A DNA stretch of 64,000 nt. Origin: DASTFP01 sp963816855 (GTDB lineage: Bacteria > Verrucomicrobiota > Verrucomicrobiia > Chthoniobacterales > Terrimicrobiaceae). Of the stretch, positions 1-8,365 are shown in pieces (within the stretch, counting starts at the first letter, position 1; every line of letters starts with the position of its first letter). The notes under the pieces were generated by a model. It made no database searches. It worked only from the letters and a program-made list of their open reading frames with translations, and had not been told where the DNA came from. Where the stretch lies: positions 179,878 to 243,877 of the forward strand of contig CAWFMA010000035.1 in NCBI GenBank assembly GCA_963816855.1, read 5' to 3'. Both the position numbers and the translations under genes were made by a program.

Positions 1-2
1 AC

Positions 3-1301
3 AACACCGGTACGGTGAGCCCTGCGGACGGTGACATCCTTGTATCTCTCAAGGAAGGGCATGGTCCCACCAACGATTTCGTCCGCAAGATTCGATTGGA
101 GATGCGCAGACAATTCCCAGACGTTACGGTTTGGTTTCCTCCCGCCGACATCGTGGCTCAGATCCTCAATTTCGGACTGTCGGCGCCCATGAATGTTCAA
201 ATCGTAGGCTCCGACCGAGATGAAATCTTCCGCTTCGCGGGCAAGTTACTGGGGAGTTTAGGCAAGATCCCAGGCTTGGTGGACCTTAGGATCCAGGAAC
301 CGAACGACACTCCGCGACTCGACATAACCGTGGACCGAACTAAGGCTTCCATTCTGGGTCTGACCGAACAGAGCGTCGCAAGCAGCGTGCTGAATGCCCT
401 GTCAGGCTCTCAGCAACTCACCCTCAATTACTGGGTAGATCCCACGAACGGAATCACGTATCAGCTCAATGCAATGGTGCCTCAGTACGATATCAGCTCC
501 CCGGACGCGCTCACGAACCTTCCAGTCTTGGGAAGCACGACTGGCCAGAATCAGATTCTCGCAAATGTCGCAAGCATTTCGCGGAGCCAAACGTCACCTG
601 TGATGGATAGGTTCAATATTCGGCCTGCCATTAACATATTCGCCGGAGTGGATGGCAGAGATCTTGGCGCCGTCGCAAGCGATGTGCAAAAAGCGATAGA
701 TGCTTCGAGGAAGGATCTGCCCCGCGGGAGCGTCATTACCCTTCGCGGCCAGGTCTCGACCATGCAAGATTCGTTTTTCGGTCTGTACGCGGGGCTTGTC
801 TTCTCGATGGTACTAATTTACCTCCTAATAGTAGTGAACTTCCAGTCGTGGAGCGAGCCCTTTATCATCATCACAGCGCTTCCGGTCGCGCTCGTCGGCA
901 TCATTTGGATGCTTTTCATAACGGAAACAACTTTGAGCGTGCCGGCGTTGATGGGCGCAATCATGTGCATGGGCGTCGCGACGGCGAACAGCGTTCTGGT
1001 GATAACCTTTGCCAACGAGCGGTTCGAAGAAACCAAAGATTCCTATCTTGCAGCCTTGGAAGCTGGATATACTCGTATTCGTCCGGTTCTGATGACGGCG
1101 GGAGCGATGATCATCGGTATGTTTCCCATGGCACTGGGCTTGGGAGAGGGAGGAGAGCAGAATGCGCCACTCGGACGCGCGGTAATCGGAGGATTGATCT
1201 TTGCAACAGGAGCCACGCTTTTCTTTGTCCCTACCGTGTTTAGACTTCTTAGAAGACACAAGCCTTCCGCGGCCAGAATGCCGGAAGCCGCAAAATCCTG
1301 A
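3..1301 (+). CDS. RND-family efflux permease, C-terminal part (5' end outside window)
   Basis: Inner-membrane proton-driven exporter subunit of the AcrB/HAE1 type. The reading frame is open from the first bases of the window, so the visible start codon is not the true start and the N-terminal half is missing. Visible are a porter/docking region (about residues 50-250) and then the second membrane half: helices around LVFSMVLIYLLIVVNF, FIIITALPVALVGIIWMLF and MGAIMCMGVATANSVLVI, ending in LIFATGATLFFVPTVFRLL. The usual GIVVKNAILL-like helix reads MGVATANSVLVITF. The adaptor gene follows after 6 bases, so the two are co-transcribed. Substrate cannot be inferred. An outer-membrane TolC-like partner is not in the window. 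Confidence 0.9.
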   Translation, partial: NTGTVSPADGDILVSLKEGHGPTNDFVRKIRLEMRRQFPDVTVWFPPADIVAQILNFGLSAPMNVQIVGSDRDEIFRFAGKLLGSLGKIPGLVDLRIQEPNDTPRLDITVDRTKASILGLTEQSVASSVLNALSGSQQLTLNYWVDPTNGITYQLNAMVPQYDISSPDALTNLPVLGSTTGQNQILANVASISRSQTSPVMDRFNIRPAINIFAGVDGRDLGAVASDVQKAIDASRKDLPRGSVITLRGQVSTMQDSFFGLYAGLVFSMVLIYLLIVVNFQSWSEPFIIITALPVALVGIIWMLFITETTLSVPALMGAIMCMGVATANSVLVITFANERFEETKDSYLAALEAGYTRIRPVLMTAGAMIIGMFPMALGLGEGGEQNAPLGRAVIGGLIFATGATLFFVPTVFRLLRRHKPSAARMPEAAKS

Positions 1302-1307
1302 AGTCCG

Positions 1308-2546
1308 ATGGATGACGATTCGACTTCCATGGAAGCGGACAAGCAGGCGGATCAGGGGCGTTCCGATCGCGGCGCGGTTGTGGGAGAGGCTCGAGCGCAA
1401 GCGAAGCCACGGCGCATCGGCTTGTGGCTGCTGCTAGCTGCCGCCTGTCTTGTGGCGGCGGCTTTGATCGGCCTCGTTTCCAGGCAGGTTCAATTCAAGA
1501 AACTGCAGCAAACAACCAGCGCTCTGTCCGAGCAATTCGTCGCAATCGTCCGACCCGAGAAGGTGCCAGCAAAGGTGACGCTGAATCTACCCGGGCAGAC
1601 CCAGGCCTACACCCAGGCTCCAATCTTTGCTCAGGTCAACGGCTATTTGAAAAAGTGGTACAGCGATATCGGAGCAAAGGTCAAGATGGGTGATATCCTC
1701 GCCGAAATTGACACCCCCGCGCTCGACCAGCAACTTGCGCAGACCAAGGCAGCTCTTCAAGAGTCGCAGGCCGCCCTGTGGCTGTCCCAAGCAACATACA
1801 ATCGGGGAGTAGACCTTGTAAGCAAGAAGGTCATTTCCCAACAGGACTTTGATGTTCAGGCGGGTGACCTACACGTTAAGCAGGCCACGGTGGGCGCGGA
1901 AGAAGCCAATGTTGGGCAACTCCAGGCCCTGGAAGCCTTCAAGATACTGCACGCGCCCTTTGACGGCATTGTCACCGCGAGGAACATTGACATTGGCGCG
2001 CTTGTCAACGCGAGTTCGGGCAGCCCGCTCTTTATAGTCGCGCAGGTAGCTCCTCTTCGTGTCTATGTGAACGTGCCCGAAAGCCTGGCTGCCTCCATCA
2101 AGGCAGGCGTTAAGGCAAATCTAACGTTCGATGCTTTTCCTGGGGCCCAGTTCCCAGCAGAAGTCGTTGCGACGGCGGGCGCCATCGACCCCACCACACG
2201 CACGCTTCTCACGCAATTGAAGATTCCCAATACGGATGAAAAACTTTTCCCTGGCGCATACACTACGGTTCATTTTGAACTGCAGAGCGATTCGCAATCG
2301 CTGCTCGTGCCTGCGAATGTGCTCCTCTTCCGATCCGAAGGCCCCGCGGTGGGTGTCGTGAGCCCCGAAGGCAAGGTTTCTATCCGAAACATTAAGATCC
2401 AACGCGACCTGGGAAGCACTCTACAGGTTCAGGGCCTTTCCGAAAGCGATCAGCTAATTGTCAATCCGTCAGACAGTCTTGGTGATGGCGACCTCGTTCA
2501 CGTCAAGGCACCCAAAGGATCTGGCGGGGCGGCGTCTAAGGAATAG
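1308..2546 (+). CDS. RND efflux periplasmic adaptor (membrane fusion protein)
   Basis: Adaptor that links an RND pump to an outer-membrane channel. 412 aa. A cytoplasmic charged N-terminus is followed by one membrane anchor (about residues 37-58, GLWLLLAAACLVAAAL). Then come the lipoyl/barrel-sandwich half (GYLKKWYSDIGAKVKMGDIL), an alpha-hairpin (EIDTPALDQQLAQTKAAL onward), the second lipoyl half (APFDGIVTARNIDIGALVN) and the beta-barrel (PLRVYVNVPESLAASI). Length and order are typical of MdtA/AcrA-like adaptors, although the uncleaved-looking anchor replaces a lipobox. It lies downstream of the permease gene, whereas adaptor-first order is more common. Confidence 0.92.
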   Translation: MDDDSTSMEADKQADQGRSDRGAVVGEARAQAKPRRIGLWLLLAAACLVAAALIGLVSRQVQFKKLQQTTSALSEQFVAIVRPEKVPAKVTLNLPGQTQAYTQAPIFAQVNGYLKKWYSDIGAKVKMGDILAEIDTPALDQQLAQTKAALQESQAALWLSQATYNRGVDLVSKKVISQQDFDVQAGDLHVKQATVGAEEANVGQLQALEAFKILHAPFDGIVTARNIDIGALVNASSGSPLFIVAQVAPLRVYVNVPESLAASIKAGVKANLTFDAFPGAQFPAEVVATAGAIDPTTRTLLTQLKIPNTDEKLFPGAYTTVHFELQSDSQSLLVPANVLLFRSEGPAVGVVSPEGKVSIRNIKIQRDLGSTLQVQGLSESDQLIVNPSDSLGDGDLVHVKAPKGSGGAASKE

Positions 2547-2689
2547 ATCGATTGAGAGCCGATTGCTTTTGTTGAGATAGCCGAAGGAATCGCTCCGCCA
2601 GTAAGTATAGGTGACGCTTTTGGTTTCCGCAATTCTTGGAGCGGGACGGTTTGCAAACGACAGCACACGCAACGAAAATTAAGAAATCT

Positions 2690-3793
2690 ATGACTGGATG
2701 GCCCGACCGCCGACTTCAAGACCTCCTGGGAATTGAGCTTCCGATCATTCAGGCACCGATGGCAGGAGTCGCGTTCGCTGACATGGTGGCCGCCGTCTCG
2801 GAGGCAGGCGGATTGGGTTCGCTCGCCTGCGCGATGCTTACTCCCGAGCAAGCGCGCAAGGAGATTGCGCTCGTTCGCAAACAGACGTCGCGTCCGATCA
2901 ACCTCAACTTTTTCTGCCATCAGTTGCCGCGCGATGATGAAAAGCGTGAAACTCACTGGAGGAAATGCCTGGAAGGATATTACCGGGAGTTGGGTATCGG
3001 CGCGGATGAACGTTTCCCTTCAAGCAACCGGGGAACTTTTGACGCTCCCTTTTGCGAGATGGTCGAAGAATTTGCTCCCGAGGTCGTAAGTTTTCACTTC
3101 GGGCTTCCAGAGAAAGCATTGCTTGACCGGGTAAAGTCAACCGGAGCCAGGGTTCTGGCTTGCGCCACCACCGTGGAAGAAGCGCGGTGGCTGGAGGATC
3201 GCGGATGCGACGCCATCGTCGCACAAGGGTTTGAAGCGGGAGGACATCGCGGCATGTTTCTGACCAAGAATGTGTCCGCGCAGGTAGGCACCATGTCCTT
3301 GGTTCCCCAAGTCGTCGATGCGGTCAAGATTCCGGTGATCGCCGCCGGGGGCATCGCAGACGCCCGGGGGATTGTCGCCGCCTTCGCTTTGGGTGCTTCT
3401 GCCGCCCAATTGGGCACCGCATATCTCTTTTGCCCGGAGGCGCGGATTTCTCAGGTTCACCGGGAGGCGCTACGTTCCTCTCGGGACGACCAGACCGCGC
3501 TCACAAATGTGTTTACCGGTCGGCCCGCACGGGGTGTCATCAACCGGCTGATGCGCGAGATCGGGCCGATGTCGCCAGACGTCCCGGAGTTTCCCCTTGC
3601 CGCTGCGGCGGTCATGCCCCTGCGGCAGGCCTCGGCGGCGAGGGGACTCGGCGACTTTCTTCCCCTTTGGTCCGGCCAGGCTGCTCCGCTCTGCACAGAA
3701 CTTTCGGCCGGGCATCTGACCAAACATCTTGTCGCCATGGTCCGTTCCAAGCTGGAAGACCTTGACCGGTCCAAATGGCCCAGGCCTGACTAA
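2690..3793 (+). CDS. Nitronate monooxygenase-family FMN oxidoreductase
   Basis: TIM-barrel flavoenzyme of the 2-nitropropane dioxygenase/nitronate monooxygenase family, which oxidises alkyl nitronates such as propionate 3-nitronate. About 367 aa from the chosen ATG. Motifs seen: IELPIIQAPMAGV near the N-terminus, INLNFFCHQ, VVSFHFGLP, the FMN-phosphate region GCDAIVAQGFEAGGHRG, and VIAAGGIADARGIVAAFALGASAAQLGTA. I placed the start at the ATG that leads into MTGWPDRRLQDLLG because the 18 residues upstream are not family-like. The gene ends tail-to-tail with the next gene, overlapping by 4 bases. The physiological substrate is not determined. Confidence 0.88.
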   Translation: MTGWPDRRLQDLLGIELPIIQAPMAGVAFADMVAAVSEAGGLGSLACAMLTPEQARKEIALVRKQTSRPINLNFFCHQLPRDDEKRETHWRKCLEGYYRELGIGADERFPSSNRGTFDAPFCEMVEEFAPEVVSFHFGLPEKALLDRVKSTGARVLACATTVEEARWLEDRGCDAIVAQGFEAGGHRGMFLTKNVSAQVGTMSLVPQVVDAVKIPVIAAGGIADARGIVAAFALGASAAQLGTAYLFCPEARISQVHREALRSSRDDQTALTNVFTGRPARGVINRLMREIGPMSPDVPEFPLAAAAVMPLRQASAARGLGDFLPLWSGQAAPLCTELSAGHLTKHLVAMVRSKLEDLDRSKWPRPD

Positions 3794-4512
3794 AAATTTA
3801 CCACTTCCGCGGCCGCCAGGGCGGCGCGAAGCTTCTCTTTTCCATTTCTAAGTATGGGGGTTCCGTGGCCCACTATGATCCGGTCGAAGTCCCACGCCAG
3901 GACGGTTCGAACCGATGCCGCATAGGCATCTCTATCGTTGATTGCCTTCTTAAAGGCGCGTGTCACCCCGGGATCATGCCTCCCTCGCACCGTGGCGAGG
4001 CGAAGCAGGCACCGCTCCCAGACGCTTTGGGGGCCAGCGAAATTCACTACCAGGTCGGCGACAATAAGCGTGTTGCTTGGTCGGTGCAGCATGGCGATCT
4101 CCCCAAATTCGGGAGCTCCGGCGATGCTGACCACGGCAATTTCGGCCTCCCACTCGGACGGAGCAGGGATCAAAGGCTGTGCTGAAATTCCCGCGGCAAA
4201 GCCGTCCGGAACCAGGTATTTTGCGGCAGGAAAAGCCCGCCGCCCTTCTTTGGCAAAGGTGTCGTGGCGCAGCAAGGCTTCAACGATCCAGGCGGGTTCC
4301 CCCAGGGCGCTGATTGAGCCAGCATCGCTCGCCGTGAAGGGCGCCGTGGAATGAACGATCACCTTTCCCGAAGAGAGGCGCATCACGGTGACATTTCGCC
4401 GTAGGTCGACCCCAAGCATCCTTAGCGGGTACGAAAGCAGCCAGAGATTCGGAGCAAGGTTTTCCAGTTTATTCGTCATGGGTCGATCGCCGGAGCCTCG
4501 GCGGTTGCTCAT
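3790..4512 (-). CDS. DUF4336 protein (metallo-beta-lactamase-like fold)
   Basis: About 240 aa. The pattern NLWLLSYPLRMLGVDLRRN, VTVMRLSSGKVIVHSTAPF, the alanine/proline-rich FPAAKYLVPDG and SNTLIVADLVVNF is that of DUF4336, a family distantly related to metallo-beta-lactamase hydrolases. A terminal IIVGHGTPI resembles the last histidine motif of that fold. The first ATG overlaps the stop of the upstream gene as ATGA, suggesting translational coupling. An internal ATG 33 bases downstream (at 4479, MTNKLENL) is an alternative start at the domain edge. The biochemical role is unknown. It is the last gene of a minus-strand operon with the membrane protein and the selenium-binding protein. Confidence 0.75.
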   Translation of the reverse strand: MSNRRGSGDRPMTNKLENLAPNLWLLSYPLRMLGVDLRRNVTVMRLSSGKVIVHSTAPFTASDAGSISALGEPAWIVEALLRHDTFAKEGRRAFPAAKYLVPDGFAAGISAQPLIPAPSEWEAEIAVVSIAGAPEFGEIAMLHRPSNTLIVADLVVNFAGPQSVWERCLLRLATVRGRHDPGVTRAFKKAINDRDAYAASVRTVLAWDFDRIIVGHGTPILRNGKEKLRAALAAAEVVNF

Positions 4513-5189
4513 AAAAAGAGTGCCAGAGCGGGAATGGTCACGAGTCCTGTGGCAATCAGGGCCACCGCCCAGGCGAAATCGAAATTGAACCACGCGCGCT
4601 GCAGGATACGAACGCCGAGTTTTTCGTAGACCAGCATGGCGACGAACCCAGCCACGAAGAGGTGGCCCAACGTGTGGACCACCACGGCGCCGGCGGCAAG
4701 CCATGGATGATTCAAAAGATCAAGGCCGGTCGCGTGATTGGAGTGCAGCCCATGTCCTGCCCGGCCATTGTGCAAACCTTCCCGAAGAGCCGTCCCTAGG
4801 AATACAGGGACGACCATTAGTCCTGCGCCGTGCGCGGAGGCCATCAAAAACGACCAGAGGGTAAGGTCACCAAATCCGACGCGCATTCCCACCCAGCGAG
4901 GATGCCTCGCGCGAACAAGGCGATAAGTTCCGAACCCGATGAGCGAAATCGCGGCAAGCCAGCCCAAAACGCGATCCGGGACCCGCGAGTGAATGAGGCC
5001 GATGAAGGCCACCACCGAGCCTACGGAAAGGGCATGGCCAACGGCGATCGGCGGCAACGCCTTCCAGACGGCGGCCCGCTTCTGTTCCTGCAGCCCGAGC
5101 GCAACCGCGAAAAGCCATCCCATGCCGGGATTAATGCCGTGGAAAGCACCCAGTCCGGCCAGCGCCAGCCACGGCCACGCTTCCTTCAC
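4509..5189 (-). CDS. Polytopic membrane protein, possibly NicO/RcnA-like
   Basis: 226 aa with about six hydrophobic segments. The N-terminal GAFHGINPGMGWLFAVALG and later VGHALSVGSVVAF recall the HxxxPGHG and histidine-rich signatures of NicO/RcnA-type metal transporters, and further histidines cluster at SAHGAGLMVVP and GHGLHSNHA. The resemblance is weak, so the transport role is an inference. Start is GTG, overlapping the stop of the upstream selenium-binding gene as GTGA, and the end overlaps the downstream DUF4336 gene. The three genes therefore look like one coupled operon. Confidence 0.6.
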   Translation of the reverse strand: MKEAWPWLALAGLGAFHGINPGMGWLFAVALGLQEQKRAAVWKALPPIAVGHALSVGSVVAFIGLIHSRVPDRVLGWLAAISLIGFGTYRLVRARHPRWVGMRVGFGDLTLWSFLMASAHGAGLMVVPVFLGTALREGLHNGRAGHGLHSNHATGLDLLNHPWLAAGAVVVHTLGHLFVAGFVAMLVYEKLGVRILQRAWFNFDFAWAVALIATGLVTIPALALFL

Positions 5190-6579
5190 GGATAGCAGAA
5201 CGAATCAGAGGACGAGTCGCCGCCTTCAAGCCGTACCTGATGAACTCTGTAGTCATCGGGTTCCACGAAAAATCCCTTGTCAAAGCTGATTCCCCCCAGC
5301 TCGGTGACGTCGAGCTTCGCCATCCAGCTTCCGACTCCAGCCGGGTAGAACTGTTCATCCCACGCCGCGTAGAGAGAGTTCGTGAAATAGACCCGTTTGC
5401 CATCCCGACTGACCTCCACCATTTGCGGTCCGCCATGGAGCGGTTTATCCGGTTTGGAGGGGTGAGCCGCCTGCCGCACAATGCCTCCAATCCTCACCGA
5501 ACTCGCCTTCTTGGGATGGAAGGGATCCGAGACATCGTATTGCTGCAATTCGCCCGTGCCCCAGCAGGAGACGTAAAGAAAGCGATCGTCGAGGGAGAGA
5601 TTGATGTCGGTAACCAACGGGGGAACCGCCTTGAAACCTTGAAGGAGCGGCGGAAGAAGCTCCGGATCGGCAGGTTCGGCGGGAATCTCGATAACCTTCT
5701 CAATCTCATTCTCCGCTTTGTCTGTGCCACAGCCAAACTGAAGCGCTGAGATCCTTGAGCGAGACAACCACTCCCACGAATCCGTAGCTTTTCGTCGGAT
5801 CGTGCGCGGGCCGCATCTCCAGGACCATTTGATACTCTTTGCCGAGGTCGAGGGCCCGAACGTGGCGCCTCCTTCGAAGATCCCACACATGCAACTGATG
5901 GCCGTAGCGGCCCTGCAAGAGCTCTTCGGGGACGAGGCCGTTCTCGATTTGCCGGGGTGTGCCCCATTCGCTGCTCAGCAGTGTATCCTGGGTAAGGTGC
6001 CACCAGAAGTCGTAGCCCAGGTATTGGGGACCTCGATCGATCTCCCATTTTCCCAGTACCTCGAAGGTGAAATGATCCAGCAAGAAAATACCACCGGGCC
6101 CGTCGCCACCGGGGGGCCCCCAAAGCGCTGACATAAATGCCTTCCGGTCCACAATGGACGGTATGCGGTCGCGAGTAGCCCGTGCGCGCAAACAGTTCGT
6201 CCGGTTCCACGATCTTGACAATGGACGGGTTCAGGGGATCCGGCTTGATATCCAGGATGTAGATCCTCGAGGACCGAATGCCGGGAACCACCAAATAACG
6301 TCTCTCGATGTGAGGATGTGGCGCATAGGGACACAACGCGGAACTGCACGCGTTCCAGCCAAAATGGTGCAATTCGTCTCCGGCGTATGGAAGGACAACC
6401 TGTCCGACGCGCTGGCCGTAACGAGGCGACGGGGGATCAATATCGATCACCAGGATTGCATCGTTCAACGTGCTGCGCGGAGGATTGAGGCTGGCGACGT
6501 ATGCGAGCCTTTCCGCGGGGGCCTGCATTGCCAAACGCGGGGAGGGGTAAAACGTCGGGTCCGGCCTAAGCAAGGTCAT
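5186..6579 (-). pseudogene. Selenium-binding protein 56 / methanethiol oxidase, two frameshifts
   Basis: SBP56-family proteins oxidise methanethiol to formaldehyde, H2S and H2O2. The whole family sequence is present but spread over three frames. Frame one (6579 to about 6125) carries MTLLRPDPTFYPSP, the cysteine region WNACSSALCPY and TGYSRPHTVHCGPEGIYVSALG. Frame two (about 6125 to 5710) carries GGDGPGGIFLLDHFTFEVLG, YDFWWHLTQDTLLSSEWG and SLKDLSASVWLW. Frame three carries KVIEIPAEPADPELLP, LVTDINLSLDDRFLYVSCW, KRVYFTNSLYAAWDEQFYP and the final RLEGGDSSSD. The first shift lies at a G6C5 run (6111-6121), the second around 5705-5720. All family blocks are otherwise well conserved, so recent decay or sequencing/assembly error are both possible. 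Confidence 0.85.
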
Positions 6580-6614
6580 AATACCGCGCAAGTTATCGCC
6601 CCCTCCCGAGCGGG

Positions 6615-8228
6615 TCAAGGCACTGCAGATCGGACAGGGTCCGGCCTGTCAAGGAACTCGAAGACCTTGAAAAATCGATTTGCGTAGACAAGGTGAAGGA
6701 ACGCCGGAGCACGATCGGGATGCTCGAAAAGGATTTTCCCGAGCGGGTTGTTGGCCGGCATTCGGTCAAGAATTTGCGAAGAATTTGAAACGATACGCGA
6801 GGGCTCGTAGGCGATGACATAGTTGACCGAGCGCCTTTTCAGAATTTCGTACGCTTCATCCGGAACGGTAGCCGAATAGAATCGCGAGCTGTCGACGATC
6901 CCCGGCAAGCTCTCGTGCGAGCTTCCTCCGACGCAGCGCTGCCCGGACCAATAGGCAAGCGCGGGGCTCAGCCACCAGGGCGCCAGGATGATCGTGCGGT
7001 GCGGCGAAACCAGGGCCTGAGCTGTCTCGCGCAGCAGAAAAGCCTCCTCGCGATCTTCTTCGCGCGACGCTCTTTCGCTCACCTCGGGAAAGAGTTGCCG
7101 ATCCCACTCCGCGGCCAGGGGCCACAGAGAAATCAAAAAGGCCAGCCAGGCCACCGATTTACCCGGTATGGAGGAGAGTATCCACGGGAGGGCAAGAGCG
7201 AAGGCGATTGCCAGAAAGTATCCCCACCGCACGTGCCCCATGGACAAGCCGCTCAATAGTATCAACAGCGCCGACAATGCCATGGGCGTGCGTTCCTTGG
7301 TTCGCAGATAGCTTGCCAACAGCAGAATCGGTGACGCGATCAGAAGCCACCCGGTCCAATAGCATAGCGTCAACAGTGTCGCTCGGCGCAGTTCTCCGAT
7401 ATCCAGCGCCCAGCGAAAAAAAAACGCCCGCTCCTCCTCGGAGGGGACCCGCACCCGCCAACCCTCAAACAGAAAAACCGCCAGCAGCAAGGACACGAAA
7501 ACGATCACCGCGGCCTTGCCAGGGAGCGCTTTCCTCCCGAGCACTGCCAGCCGCAGACACGCCGTGGCAAGCAGCAAAAGCAGCGGTTCAAAGAGCGAGG
7601 TCCAGAGGGCAAGCGCCCACAGCGCCGCGGCCGCTACTTCCCATCCGGATGGCATCTGCCTCCAAATCCCGATTTCTGCAGCAAGAGCCGCTCCCACAAG
7701 CAGAATGAGAACCGACTGATGGTCAGGACGTCCGAGCTGGAACCCATGCGCGAGAATCGGCGAGATCGCCGCGATCGCAAGGACCGCCTGGCGATATGGA
7801 AGCTTGAGCTTGCGTCCCCACCACCAAAGAAAGGCCACCAGAGCCAGACCTAGAAGCGGTGAAAGAAACACGCCCGCAAGATCAATCGACCCTACGCCAG
7901 GCTGAATTCCCGTAATGCCGAGCGCGAGCCGGATCGTTCCCTCGAGGGCGGCCAGCAGGAGGTCCGTTGGAGCAGTGGTGTGAGGCGTGATTCCTTGCGG
8001 AGCGTTTTCGAAGTCGTGGAACGTCACCGCTTTCCATGGGGCGGCAATCACGCGCTGGACACGGGTCATGCGGGAGTAGCAGTCCGGATCGACGAAGTAG
8101 ACCTCTCCTCTTACAAAAACCTGCTTCCAATCCCAGCAGGATGCCGCCAGCGTCAGGGCCAGCCATACCGCCAATCCGATCCATGACGAGACCCTGCGGG
8201 AAATGTTTATGAAAGCGGGTGGGCCCAA
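6615..8228 (-). CDS. STT3-like GT-C membrane glycosyltransferase-type protein
   Basis: About 537 aa with roughly a dozen membrane segments. The first loop holds YFVDPDCYSRMTRV, resembling the acidic metal-binding motif of STT3/PglB/AglB oligosaccharyltransferases. GRPDHQ in a later loop fits the expected DHQ-type position. After the last helix, ILAPWWLSPALAYWSGQ sits where the STT3 WWDYG motif lies, but the Asp is absent. The likely start is TTG at 8228; no earlier ATG fits. I infer a glycan-transfer role on lipid-linked substrates, possibly O- rather than N-linked. No glycan cluster is next to it. Confidence 0.6.
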   Translation of the reverse strand: MGPPAFINISRRVSSWIGLAVWLALTLAASCWDWKQVFVRGEVYFVDPDCYSRMTRVQRVIAAPWKAVTFHDFENAPQGITPHTTAPTDLLLAALEGTIRLALGITGIQPGVGSIDLAGVFLSPLLGLALVAFLWWWGRKLKLPYRQAVLAIAAISPILAHGFQLGRPDHQSVLILLVGAALAAEIGIWRQMPSGWEVAAAALWALALWTSLFEPLLLLLATACLRLAVLGRKALPGKAAVIVFVSLLLAVFLFEGWRVRVPSEEERAFFFRWALDIGELRRATLLTLCYWTGWLLIASPILLLASYLRTKERTPMALSALLILLSGLSMGHVRWGYFLAIAFALALPWILSSIPGKSVAWLAFLISLWPLAAEWDRQLFPEVSERASREEDREEAFLLRETAQALVSPHRTIILAPWWLSPALAYWSGQRCVGGSSHESLPGIVDSSRFYSATVPDEAYEILKRRSVNYVIAYEPSRIVSNSSQILDRMPANNPLGKILFEHPDRAPAFLHLVYANRFFKVFEFLDRPDPVRSAVP

Positions 8229-8365
8229 TATGTTGTGTATTCCGTGCGCAGCAGTCCCTATATCCTGTGTGTCCAGACCGGATTTTATTGAAAAAACGGT
8301 TGTGGAGGCGGGCGGTTGCGCCTAGGCTCAATGGCACCAAGATTCCTTCGAAAATTCCTGAATTG

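Noticed and set aside
825..1400. 191-codon minus-strand ORF over the RND permease and adaptor start
   Set aside because: Shadow of two well-conserved genes; arginine/histidine-rich translation with no family features.
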